A stretch of DNA of 64,000 nucleotides from an uncultured Pseudomonadota bacterium (GTDB lineage Bacteria > Pseudomonadota > Gammaproteobacteria > Burkholderiales > Thiobacillaceae): assembly GCA_903835655.1 (NCBI GenBank), contig CAILNT010000027.1, positions 1 to 64,000 of the forward strand, given 5' to 3'. The notes beneath the pieces are model-generated. The model was not told the DNA's origin. It was given only the letters and a program-made list of their open reading frames with translations, and did no database searches. Within the stretch, counting starts at the first letter, position 1. Every line of letters begins with the position of its first letter. Position numbers and translations under genes: made by a program. Positions 19,524-26,913 of the stretch are shown one piece after another.

Positions 19524-20335
19524 ACCTCACCGCGGCTTCCGGCGTCAGCGGGTCCACGGTGAACGAGGTGGCCGCGCCGAGTGCCGAAGAACTCGAGGCC
19601 GCGGTGACCACCGCCTTCTTTTCCACTTGGCGATCGCGCCTGAGGCAGCCCATCGTCATCGGCCTGCTCTTGTCTTGCTGTCTGCATCTGTTTTTGTTGG
19701 CCGTAGTGCGACCGGTTCCTCGTGGCGATCGTGGCGACCTGGTGATCCACGCGCGCCTGGCCATGCCGACCCCGCCCGTGGCGAAACCCCGGACACAGCC
19801 GCCGATGGAAACCGCGCGCCTTCCCGCGCCCCCTACCGCGGTGGTCGCGGCAGCGTCCCCGCCCTTGCCGGATGGCAAGGCACCCGCACCGCGAGTAGTC
19901 CTGCCCGCGCCAGCTCCCGTCCAGGCGACGCCCAGCCAGCCGGAAGCCCGGCCAGTTGCCATTGCCGCCAACACCGCCACCGTTGCTGCTACGGAGGCGA
20001 CGCGCTCGAGTTCACCGCTCGACGTCGCCATCGACGCCAACTGGTATCTCGCCCGCCAGGTGGACGTGTCGGCCAAAGCCGTGGGCAAAATCCTGCCCGA
20101 GTACCCGGAGGTGGCGCGGCAGCGTAACCAGGAGGGCACGCTCAAGCTGATGCTCAGGATCGACGACCTGGGCCGAGTGCGCGAAGTCAGCGTGGTCGAG
20201 TCGGACTTGCCCGGGGTATTCGACCAGGCGGCTCTGGATGCCTTCCGCCAGGCCCATTTCCAGCCGGCCATGAAGGATGGTCACCCGGTGCGCTATCAGG
20301 CTTATATCCGGGTGACGTTCAAGTTGCACGACTGA
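19520..20335 (+). CDS. TonB family energy transducer-like protein
   Basis: A 271-residue protein with a cytoplasmic N-terminus, a single membrane helix (about 44-63), a Pro/Ala-rich periplasmic linker (about 70-175) and a C-terminal TonB domain (about 185-271; [20 protein letters not shown], then [14 protein letters not shown]). TonB transmits inner-membrane proton-motive force to outer-membrane receptors. No exbB or exbD lies in the window. Unusually, it is the last gene of an ABC exporter operon, overlapping the ATPase gene by ATGA. Either it energises an outer-membrane step of that exporter or the coupling is only transcriptional. Confidence 0.82.
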   Translation: MNLTAASGVSGSTVNEVAAPSAEELEAAVTTAFFSTWRSRLRQPIVIGLLLSCCLHLFLLAVVRPVPRGDRGDLVIHARLAMPTPPVAKPRTQPPMETARLPAPPTAVVAAASPPLPDGKAPAPRVVLPAPAPVQATPSQPEARPVAIAANTATVAATEATRSSSPLDVAIDANWYLARQVDVSAKAVGKILPEYPEVARQRNQEGTLKLMLRIDDLGRVREVSVVESDLPGVFDQAALDAFRQAHFQPAMKDGHPVRYQAYIRVTFKLHD

Positions 20336-20368
20336 ACCGCGCTGGCGCCGGCGTCCGGTGCGGATCGC

Positions 20369-21451
20369 CTACTTCGCGTAATAGAGGAAGTTCTCGTAGG
20401 AGGATTCGGCCACGCGGAACCACTGAATCTGGCTTTCGCGGAATTTCTTCCACTCGGCGTAGATGCGTGCGAAGTCGGGATTCTTCGCGGCTTCCTCGTC
20501 GTACAGATGGAAGGCGGCGTCGCGCGCCGCGGTCATGATGTCCTTGGGGAAGGGGTGCAGCTTCACGCCCTGCTTCACCAGCCGCATCATCGCCGGCGGG
20601 TTCTTGTAGTCATACTCGGCCAGCATGTTGACGTTGGCTTCGGCACAGACGGTTTCAAAAGCCTGCTTGTAGGTCGCGGGCAGCGCGTTCCATTTGGCGC
20701 TGTTGACGTAGAAGGACAGTTGCGGGCCGCCTTCCCACCAGCCGGGGTAGTAATAGTTCTTTGCGATCTTGTGGAAGCCCAGCTTCTCGTCGTCGTAGGG
20801 CCCCACCCACTCCGCCGCATCGATGGCGCCGCGCTCCAGTGAAGGGTAGATGTCGCCGCCGGCCAGGGTCTGGGGCACCGCGCCCAGCTTCGCCATGATC
20901 TGGCCGCCTATACCCGGGATGCGCATCTTCAGGCCCTTGAGATCGGCCAGAGACTTGATTTCCTTACGGAACCAGCCACCCATCTGCACCCCGGTGTTGC
21001 CGCCGGGAAATTGCACGATGTTGTGTTTCTTGAACAAGTCGCGCATCAACTGCAGCCCGCCGCCGAAGTACATCCAGGCGTTCTGCTGGCGCGCGGTCAG
21101 GCCGAAGGGCATGGCGCAATCGAAGGCAAAGGCCATGTTCTTGCCGACATAGTAGTAGCTGGCGCTGTGGCCGCATTCCACCGTGCCTTGCTGCACCGCA
21201 TCGAGTACCTGTAGGCCCGGCACCAGTTCTCCTCCGGCATACACGCGCACCTGGAATTTTCCGCCGGTGATCTGGTTCAAGCGCGCGGAGAGCAGATCGG
21301 CGGCGCCGTAGATGGTGTCCAGGCTCTTGGGGAAACTGGAGGCCAAACGCCATTGAATCGCGGGGCCGTCGGCAAAAGCCTTCGGAACCAGCGCGCTGGC
21401 GGCCAGGCCGAGTCCTGCGCCGGCACCAGTTAGAAATGCACGTCTTTGCAT
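20369..21451 (-). CDS. TRAP-type transporter periplasmic solute-binding protein (DctP family)
   Basis: A 360-residue extracytoplasmic solute receptor. The N-terminus has a twin-arginine signal (MQRRAFLTGAGAGLGLAASA, processed near AFA at 27). The mature part shows the DctP fold signatures LASSFPKSLDTIYGAADLLSARL and, in the middle, MRIPGIGGQIMAKLGAVPQTLAGGDIYPSLERGAIDA. The sequence resembles the subgroup binding 2-oxo acids such as pyruvate or aromatic/keto acids, but the ligand cannot be read. The ATG at 21451 is chosen because the Tat motif follows directly. No DctQ or DctM membrane subunit is adjacent, so it is an orphan here. It lies downstream of an Irr/Fur gene and a REP-like element. 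Confidence 0.87.
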   Translation of the reverse strand: MQRRAFLTGAGAGLGLAASALVPKAFADGPAIQWRLASSFPKSLDTIYGAADLLSARLNQITGGKFQVRVYAGGELVPGLQVLDAVQQGTVECGHSASYYYVGKNMAFAFDCAMPFGLTARQQNAWMYFGGGLQLMRDLFKKHNIVQFPGGNTGVQMGGWFRKEIKSLADLKGLKMRIPGIGGQIMAKLGAVPQTLAGGDIYPSLERGAIDAAEWVGPYDDEKLGFHKIAKNYYYPGWWEGGPQLSFYVNSAKWNALPATYKQAFETVCAEANVNMLAEYDYKNPPAMMRLVKQGVKLHPFPKDIMTAARDAAFHLYDEEAAKNPDFARIYAEWKKFRESQIQWFRVAESSYENFLYYAK

Positions 21452-21507
21452 GGGGAATCCTTGGTGTGGGTGGTGAAAGCACGCTCGGGGAAAGCATCCG
21501 AGTCCTC

Positions 21508-21590
21508 TGTGGGAGCCGGCTTGCCGGCGCATGGCGGTGTGCTGGTAGAGAAAACGTTGCTATCGCGGGCAAGCCCGCTCCTACGCAGGT
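21508..21590. repeat. REP-like inverted pair (BIME-type element)
   Basis: Two REP-like units face each other: GTGGGAGCCGGCTTGCCGGC from 21509 and, on the opposite strand, GTAGGAGCGGGCTTGCCCGC (reading down from about 21583). Each forms a small GGC-TTGC-GCC-type hairpin. Such units are typical of Pseudomonas and of some betaproteobacteria, where they are spread by RAYT transposases. No RAYT gene is in the window. Confidence 0.75.
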
Positions 21591-21606
21591 TCTTATCCAT
21601 GCAGGG

Positions 21607-22050
21607 TTACATGGCGGCTGCCATTTCGCGCGGGCGTATGCGCACGATGACATCGATGCTGTCCGCGTCCATGCCCTCGGGTAGATCGGGCATGCCCATG
21701 AGTTGAGGGTGGTAGCCGCGGATATCGGTCAATTCGCCGCTGACGACGTTGTAGAAATGATGGTGCGGCGTCGTGTTCGGGTCGTAGAACACGCGGTCTG
21801 GATCCACGATCACCTCGCGGATGAGTTTCTTCTCCAGAAAGCGGCGCAGGGTGTTGTACACGGTTGCCTTGGAGACTTCGCTGAAGCGCGCGTTGACGAT
21901 ACTCAGCAACTGATCCGCACAGAGGTGTTCCCGGCGCATGAACAAGACCCTGGCGATCTCGAGGCGCTGGTGCGTGGGTGCGATGCCGTGTTCACGCAAC
22001 AACTCGGCGATCTCACCCCGCTGCATCTCGATAGGCCATCGTGTCGTCAT
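21607..22050 (-). CDS. Fur family regulator, Irr-like
   Basis: A 147-residue Fur-family repressor: a winged helix at about 10-85 (THQRLEIARVLF, then VSKATVYNTLRRF for the recognition helix) and a C-terminal dimerisation/metal domain. The HHHF motif at 96-99 (TPHHHFYNVVSGEL) resembles rhizobial Irr. The CxxC pairs of classical Fur/PerR structural zinc sites are absent. Irr-type proteins sense iron or haem status; whether this one does so is an inference. The ATG at 22050 is the start that fits the family length. The divergent 350-base region upstream serves the PEP-CTERM gene. Confidence 0.83.
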   Translation of the reverse strand: MTTRWPIEMQRGEIAELLREHGIAPTHQRLEIARVLFMRREHLCADQLLSIVNARFSEVSKATVYNTLRRFLEKKLIREVIVDPDRVFYDPNTTPHHHFYNVVSGELTDIRGYHPQLMGMPDLPEGMDADSIDVIVRIRPREMAAAM

Positions 22051-22400
22051 GAAAGAGTCGTTGGTTGATCCGGTGGCCCATTCTAGGAGCCTGGCCAAAC
22101 CGTGTCTAACTGGCATGGCTCGGGCGCGAGGCAAGCATCGCGGGCCGGGCGAGATTTCTCGCAGTCAGGCGCGGACCGCGCCGTGGCGGCTGGCGGGAAC
22201 GTCGGATTTCTTTACATCCTTGTCCCGGATTCCTCGTGGTCCGGCTACGTTGTCCTGCCCCATTTCATGGAATCCATATAAATCATGCGCTTGGCATGAA
22301 TGTCAGGCTCATGGTACGAAAATTGCATTAAGGGATTACCTGGCGATAATTCCGTGAGCGTGATGCGCCTTTCAACAAAACACCTGGGAAGAGTCCCGAC
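22051..22400. other. 350-base regulatory intergenic region between irr-like and PEP-CTERM genes
   Basis: No coding region is supported here. It holds the promoter of the Irr-like gene (not located), an inverted repeat TCATGC-5-GCATGA (22283-22299), a sigma-54 promoter (22312-22327) and a leader of about 63 bases for the PEP-CTERM gene. The part from 22130 to 22260 shows two GGATTYCTY-type repeats (near 22205 and 22229) that could be activator sites. Confidence 0.6.
22312..22327 (+). promoter_or_regulatory. Sigma-54 (RpoN) promoter of the PEP-CTERM gene
   Basis: TGGTACGAAAATTGCA matches the consensus TGGCACG-N4-TTGCW with one mismatch (C to T at position 4), and the GG and GC are exactly 12 bases apart. 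The predicted start is near 22338, 63 bases before the ATG at 22401. Sigma-54 control is known for some PEP-CTERM genes through the PrsK/PrsR system; neither is in the window. Confidence 0.75.
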
Positions 22401-23087
22401 ATGAAAACAATACTGGCCTTGATCGCCCTGATCGCCCAAACGCTGGCAGGTAACGCCCATGCTGCCCTCATCTTCAACAAGGTCGAACAACCCACCGAGG
22501 TCAGCCAGACCGGTTTGCTCGACTATTTCGACAGCCAGGGCGGCACGCGCATCCTGGACTCGGTCCGCTTGATACTGAGCGGCTCCATGACCAGCTACAT
22601 CACCCTGGCCAACTATACGAGCGTCCCGCAAACCCTATATGCCGATGGCGGTGTCCTGCTGGACTTCTCCACCACCCCAAGCGGCATCCTGGGCGCCCTG
22701 GGCGTGGCTCCAGCGATCAGCCTCACCGTCGCCACCGGCGACCAGACGGTCGATGCGGTCGGCGTCATGGCGCTTGGTACCTACACTTCACCTGCACTGA
22801 CAGATACCGACACCTGGGACAGCCTCGTCAGGACGGATGCCAGCGTGCTGAGCGCCTTCACAGGCAGCGGCACCTTCAAGCTTACCTGCACCTCGAAAAC
22901 CTCGCTCGCGAGCAACACCGCCGCCATTCCCAATACCCTGGCTACCCAGGATGCCTATGCGGCTTGTGGCGCCCAGGTGATCTATACCTATGGACCGACG
23001 ACGCAGCTTCCCGAGCCCGCGACCCTGATGCTGTCGGCCTTGGGCCTGCTGGGCCTGGCTATCTCGCGCGGTCGCGGCGCACTCTAA
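22401..23087 (+). CDS. PEP-CTERM sorting domain protein
   Basis: A 228-residue secreted protein. A signal peptide (MKTILALIALIAQTLAGNAHA, cut after about residue 21) precedes an Ala/Thr/Ser-rich mature domain. At the C-terminus the PEP motif LPEPATL (203-209) is followed by a hydrophobic helix and a basic end (SRGRGAL). By family, exosortase cuts at PEP and the protein is retained or displayed in the envelope/extracellular matrix. No function can be read from the mature part. A purine-rich GGAAGAG lies 8 bases upstream of the ATG. The stop overlaps the convergent thiO stop by four bases. Expression is predicted to be RpoN-dependent. No exosortase is in the window. Confidence 0.9.
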   Translation: MKTILALIALIAQTLAGNAHAALIFNKVEQPTEVSQTGLLDYFDSQGGTRILDSVRLILSGSMTSYITLANYTSVPQTLYADGGVLLDFSTTPSGILGALGVAPAISLTVATGDQTVDAVGVMALGTYTSPALTDTDTWDSLVRTDASVLSAFTGSGTFKLTCTSKTSLASNTAAIPNTLATQDAYAACGAQVIYTYGPTTQLPEPATLMLSALGLLGLAISRGRGAL

Positions 23088-24172
23088 GGCGAGCCATTCC
23101 CGGCGGCCGGCTTGTGCCTCCACGCGTAAGGCGCAACGTCGACCACGCCCACCGCACCGAGCATGCGATGCAACAACACCTCCCCCGCCGCCGGCGCCAT
23201 GGTCACCCCATAGCGAAATTGGCCGCTATTCACAAACAAATTCTCCAGGTCGGGATGTCGATCGATGGTCGGCACATTGCCCGGAGAGCCGGGGCGCAGA
23301 CCGGCCCATTGGGTGACGATTTCCGCCTGGCGCAATTGCGGCAACAGCCCATAGGCGAAATCGAGCAATTCCTCCCGTGCCTGCGGCGTGGTGGTCTTGT
23401 CGAAACCGGCTTCTTCCAGCGTGCTGCCAGCCAGGATATGGCCATCCGTGCGGGGCACCAGATAGTGTCCCCGTCGGTAGACTACACCGGGGAGCAGGCC
23501 CGGCGCCGCCTTGAAGAGCACGATCTGGCCCCGGATTGGGGCGATCTCGGGCGCGTGCCCAAGCGGGGCCAGCAGCTCGCCACTCCATGCGCCCGCGGTG
23601 ACCAGCACGCTGTCGGCGTGGACTACCCCGCTGGCGGTCTCCACGCCCACCAGCTTGGTGCCACGCGGCAGGAGGCGCGTACCCGCGGTGTTTTCCTGAA
23701 TTTTCACGCCCGCGGACAGTGCAGCCTTGAGCAAGGCCTGGAGCAGGCGCGGATTGCGCGCCTGCGCCACGTTCGGCAGCCAGATAGCGTCTGCCCCTTC
23801 CAGATGCGCCAGCGTCCTGGGCAAGGCCGTCACGGCTTCGCCCTGCGCGACACACCAGGCCAGCGCGGCGTCGTGATTTTCGGGAGACAGAACCGCCATG
23901 CCGCAGGGGCGAAATTCCGGGTCGATGCCGCTCGTATTCAGCAAGTCCTCGGCCCACCCAGGCCACAGCAAGCGTCCACGTCGCGCCAGGGCGTTGACCT
24001 CGGGGCCGTAGTTCCAGGGCAGAAGCAAGGACAGGATGCCCGCCCCCGCCCAGGAAGACTCCCGGCCCACGGGGCCGCGATCCAGGACGCGAACCTCCAG
24101 GCCGGCCCTTCTGAGCAGGAGCGCGCACAGCAGGCCGTTGATGCCGCCACCGAGTATGAGACAGGAGTTCAT
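23084..24172 (-). CDS. thiO: Glycine oxidase ThiO (FAD-dependent amino acid oxidase)
   Basis: A 362-residue DAO-family flavoenzyme with an N-terminal Rossmann motif GGGING (8-13). DRGPVGRESSWAGAGILS follows, and GLRPGSPGNVPTIDRHP sits near the C-terminus. ThiO oxidises glycine to the dehydroglycine used for the thiamin thiazole ring. The start is the ATG at 24172; a longer frame to 24454 runs back into the pilin gene. No other thiamin genes are adjacent and no TPP riboswitch is visible. A related D-amino acid oxidase function is possible. Confidence 0.85.
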   Translation of the reverse strand: MNSCLILGGGINGLLCALLLRRAGLEVRVLDRGPVGRESSWAGAGILSLLLPWNYGPEVNALARRGRLLWPGWAEDLLNTSGIDPEFRPCGMAVLSPENHDAALAWCVAQGEAVTALPRTLAHLEGADAIWLPNVAQARNPRLLQALLKAALSAGVKIQENTAGTRLLPRGTKLVGVETASGVVHADSVLVTAGAWSGELLAPLGHAPEIAPIRGQIVLFKAAPGLLPGVVYRRGHYLVPRTDGHILAGSTLEEAGFDKTTTPQAREELLDFAYGLLPQLRQAEIVTQWAGLRPGSPGNVPTIDRHPDLENLFVNSGQFRYGVTMAPAAGEVLLHRMLGAVGVVDVAPYAWRHKPAAGNGSP

Positions 24173-24189
24173 GGTGAGTCGATTCTTGC

Positions 24190-24217
24190 TGTATAAATGT
24201 AAATACCTAGGTGTAAG
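24190..24217 (-). promoter_or_regulatory. Possible promoter of thiO
   Basis: On the minus strand CTTACA (24217-24212), a 16-base spacer and TATACA (24195-24190) lie 18 bases upstream of the thiO ATG. They sit in a short AT-rich patch. Confidence 0.35.
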
Positions 24218-24329
24218 TACTGAATGCAGGCGGGTTCCGCTGCGCCGTTCGCCGTGGGGTGCACGCCGTTGCCGGGTCGGTGCCGGGCGAGCATAGCCTA
24301 ACCACAGAGTATCGGGAGCGTCCAACACC

Positions 24330-24944
24330 ATGACACGCGTAAACGCCTTGCCACGAGGTCTCAGCCTCATCGAACTGTTGGTGACGCTGAGCATCGCCGT
24401 GGTCCTGCTTACCGTCGGCGTGCCTTCCTTCGTCGACATGATTGCGGCCAACACGGCGGTGAGCTACGCCAACGATTTGCTGGCGGACCTGAATTACGCG
24501 CGCAACGAGGCGATTACACGTGGATTTAACGTTGTGGTTTGCAAAGGTATCGCGACGGCAGTTGGCTCCGGTTGCACAAGCGGCAATTGGGATGGTGGCT
24601 GGAAGGTGTTTGTGGATTGCAACGGCGATCAGACGATCAGTGCTTCGACCTGTCCAGGAAATAGCGATGAAGCGGTGTTGCGCGTGCACCCGGCATTGTC
24701 CTCAGAATGGACGCTGCGAGGTGATTCGCATGTTCCCAATTACATAACATTCAAAGCGATCGGACTGCCCAATACAAATGGAACCTTGGTGTTCTGCCAG
24801 GGTGGGGTGCTCCATTCCGGTAATCAGCCCAGGTCAGCAGCGGTGACGGTCAATAGAACAGGGAGGGCGAGGGTACTTTCTTACAACGCTTATGGCGTGC
24901 CGCTAGATAACCAGGGAAGTGCGTTGACATCATGCCATACTTAA
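24330..24944 (+). CDS. fimT: Type IV minor pilin, GspH/FimT family
   Basis: A 204-residue prepilin. The leader MTRVNALPRG is cut by prepilin peptidase before LSLIELLV, leaving Glu at mature position 5, followed by a hydrophobic helix. The GspH-like globular domain contains paired cysteines (for example near 71 and 81, and 157 and 202). In PilU/FimU/GspH systems this protein is part of the minor-pilin priming complex at the pilus tip. It is the first gene of the fimT-pilV-pilW-pilX-pilY1-pilE order, 16 bases before pilV. The DNA becomes AT-richer from here to about 29 kb. Confidence 0.88.
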   Translation: MTRVNALPRGLSLIELLVTLSIAVVLLTVGVPSFVDMIAANTAVSYANDLLADLNYARNEAITRGFNVVVCKGIATAVGSGCTSGNWDGGWKVFVDCNGDQTISASTCPGNSDEAVLRVHPALSSEWTLRGDSHVPNYITFKAIGLPNTNGTLVFCQGGVLHSGNQPRSAAVTVNRTGRARVLSYNAYGVPLDNQGSALTSCHT

Positions 24945-24960
24945 GTCACGGTCATCGGTC

Positions 24961-25500
24961 ATGACTCCATACAACGGCCATCAGGTTCCTGCTCTGGGTC
25001 AATTCGGGCTGACCCTGCTTGAGATCATGATCACGATATTCATCCTCTCCCTTGGTCTGCTGGGTTTGGCAGGTTTGCAGATGACCGGACTAAAGAGCAA
25101 TCGCAATGCACTGTATCAGACGTTATCTGCGCAGCTTGTGGGTAGCATATCCGAACAGATCCAATCGGACCCGGTTGGTGCGAATGGAACAGCCTACGAC
25201 AATCTCGTTCAGGATGGCGACAAGAGCCAATGTGCCGTGGCCAATCCCGATCTGAAAAAAATCAGTGCGTGTATTGCTTCCAGCCTTCCGAGTGGTACGG
25301 CGCGTGTGACCAAGCGTACCGACAACCCAAAAACTTTCTATGTCGCCGTGATCTGGGCCGATGTGCAATTGGGCACAAATGTTGGTTGGGGAGTCGATAA
25401 CACGAACGCCACTCCACCGAGTTATGCAACTACGGCTTGTGGCACTCCGGTTGCAGGCATGAGTTGCTACTATGCCGTTTCTTCGGTCCCACCCGTATGA
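24961..25500 (+). CDS. pilV: Type IV pilus minor pilin PilV
   Basis: A 179-residue prepilin. The leader ends QFG and the mature part starts LTLLEIMITIFILSLGLLGL, with Glu5. The LSLGLLGLAGLQMTGLKSN stretch is typical of PilV. A central NxxxYDNLVQDGDKSQCA region and Cys pairs follow. It acts with PilW, PilX, FimT and PilE in the tip complex that initiates pilus assembly. The stop codon overlaps the pilW start (ATGA). Confidence 0.88.
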   Translation: MTPYNGHQVPALGQFGLTLLEIMITIFILSLGLLGLAGLQMTGLKSNRNALYQTLSAQLVGSISEQIQSDPVGANGTAYDNLVQDGDKSQCAVANPDLKKISACIASSLPSGTARVTKRTDNPKTFYVAVIWADVQLGTNVGWGVDNTNATPPSYATTACGTPVAGMSCYYAVSSVPPV

Positions 25501-26249
25501 AGTTAGCCATGTTTCGCCATTTGCAAATAGGCCTATCCCTGATCGAACTCATGGTCGCTATGGCCCTGGGGTTGCTGATCCTCTCCTCCCTAGGCTACAT
25601 CTTGGTGGGCAGTCGTGCCACGTATATCAACCAGGATGCCAATGCAAGGCTACAGGATACAGGCAGATTCTCGATGGAGTTCATCGGACGTCAGGTGCGC
25701 GCGGCGGCGCATGCGGCAATCACACCGATTGCAGGAGATGGAACCGTTGCATTTGGTGACGTGCCCATCACGGCGTCCAGCAATGCGACGTCCATGACGT
25801 TGCAATATCAACTCACGGATGAGGGGCAACAGCCTGGCGAACATCTTATCCAGGATTGCAATGGAAACTATAAAAACTTGATACCATATCCATTGCCTGT
25901 CACAAATGGTTCGGCCATCAATAGAGGTACTGTGATAAATACGATCAGCTTTGATATCGCAGATCATGAATTACAGTGCGATGGCAATGGTGGATCGGCT
26001 CAGCCGTTTGCCGAAGGTGTGGAAGAACTGCTTTTGGGCTATACGGCTGACAATGTTACATGGACGGCAACACCGGGTAACACGGTATTGGCCGTCAAGG
26101 TCTGTATCCGGGTACGCTCCAACAACCAGGGCGCGGTCAGTTCTTCTCAAACATATAACGATTGCGCTGGTAGTAACCATACCCCAACCGATACCTATTT
26201 GCGCCGGACGTTCACCTCAGTATTTTCCTTGCGTAGCAGAATACCTTAG
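25497..26249 (+). CDS. pilW: Type IV pilus minor pilin PilW
   Basis: A 250-residue prepilin. The leader MKLAMFRHLQIG is processed before LSLIELMVAMALGLLIL, with Glu5; YILVGSRATYINQDANARLQDTGRFSMEF is the PilW signature region (written here only as a landmark around residues 36-64). The ATG at 25497 gives an ATGA overlap with pilV; ATG 25509 is an alternative. The DNA at 25860-26040 is conspicuously AT-rich. Confidence 0.87.
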   Translation: MKLAMFRHLQIGLSLIELMVAMALGLLILSSLGYILVGSRATYINQDANARLQDTGRFSMEFIGRQVRAAAHAAITPIAGDGTVAFGDVPITASSNATSMTLQYQLTDEGQQPGEHLIQDCNGNYKNLIPYPLPVTNGSAINRGTVINTISFDIADHELQCDGNGGSAQPFAEGVEELLLGYTADNVTWTATPGNTVLAVKVCIRVRSNNQGAVSSSQTYNDCAGSNHTPTDTYLRRTFTSVFSLRSRIP

Positions 26250-26254
26250 ATGCC

Positions 26255-26896
26255 ATGACGACCTTTACGCGTACTCCAGGCCAGAATGGTGCGGCACTCA
26301 TCACCAGCCTGATCTTCCTGACCATACTCACCGTGTTGGGCATGAGCTCCATGGGAACGGCTTTGCTGGAAAATCGCATGGCGGGAAACAGCCGCGACCG
26401 CAACCTGGCCTTTCAGGCGGCTGAAATTGGCTTGCGGGATGCGGAATCGTTCATACAAAAATCTGGCAGGATTGTGGGTAATATATTTATTGAATCCTCT
26501 GCTGCTGCCACGGATGGTGATGATGGTTCCACATGCAAGTATGGATTTTGTTACAACAGTCTGACGTGGAGTAATAATTCGAATTGGATCCAGAGCCCTG
26601 TATGGACCACTTCTTCTGCGTTTTGGTCCAATGCAATTCAATACCAGAGAAATGACGCTAGCGTAAACAACGGCGTCACTCACAAGGGAATTGGTAGAGC
26701 TGGTGAAAAAATCATAGTTAATCCACTCTATGTATTACCGTCAGCCCTGCCGCTTGTTTCCGCGCAACCCGAATACTTGATAGAATCCATACCCCAAAAA
26801 ATCGGAGATAATAAATATTATTATAGGATTACCGTGCGTGGATACGGCATGCGTAGCGGCACACTCGTGATGTTGCAGGAAGTCTATACGCCGTGA
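26255..26896 (+). CDS. pilX: Type IV pilus minor pilin PilX
   Basis: A 213-residue PilX-type protein. After a short leader ending QNG the hydrophobic segment AALITSLIFLTILTVLGM lacks the Glu5 of other pilins, as is usual for PilX. The family motif ENRMAGNSRDRNLAFQAAE follows at about 39-57. It lies five bases after pilW and its stop overlaps a possible GTG start of pilY1. The coding DNA is AT-rich (26440-26880). Confidence 0.87.
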   Translation: MTTFTRTPGQNGAALITSLIFLTILTVLGMSSMGTALLENRMAGNSRDRNLAFQAAEIGLRDAESFIQKSGRIVGNIFIESSAAATDGDDGSTCKYGFCYNSLTWSNNSNWIQSPVWTTSSAFWSNAIQYQRNDASVNNGVTHKGIGRAGEKIIVNPLYVLPSALPLVSAQPEYLIESIPQKIGDNKYYYRITVRGYGMRSGTLVMLQEVYTP

Positions 26897-26913
26897 TTGC
26901 AGGAGTGAAAAAC

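Noticed and set aside
24173-24329. TPP riboswitch upstream of thiO
   Set aside because: The short AT-rich leader lacks the conserved thi-box sequences.
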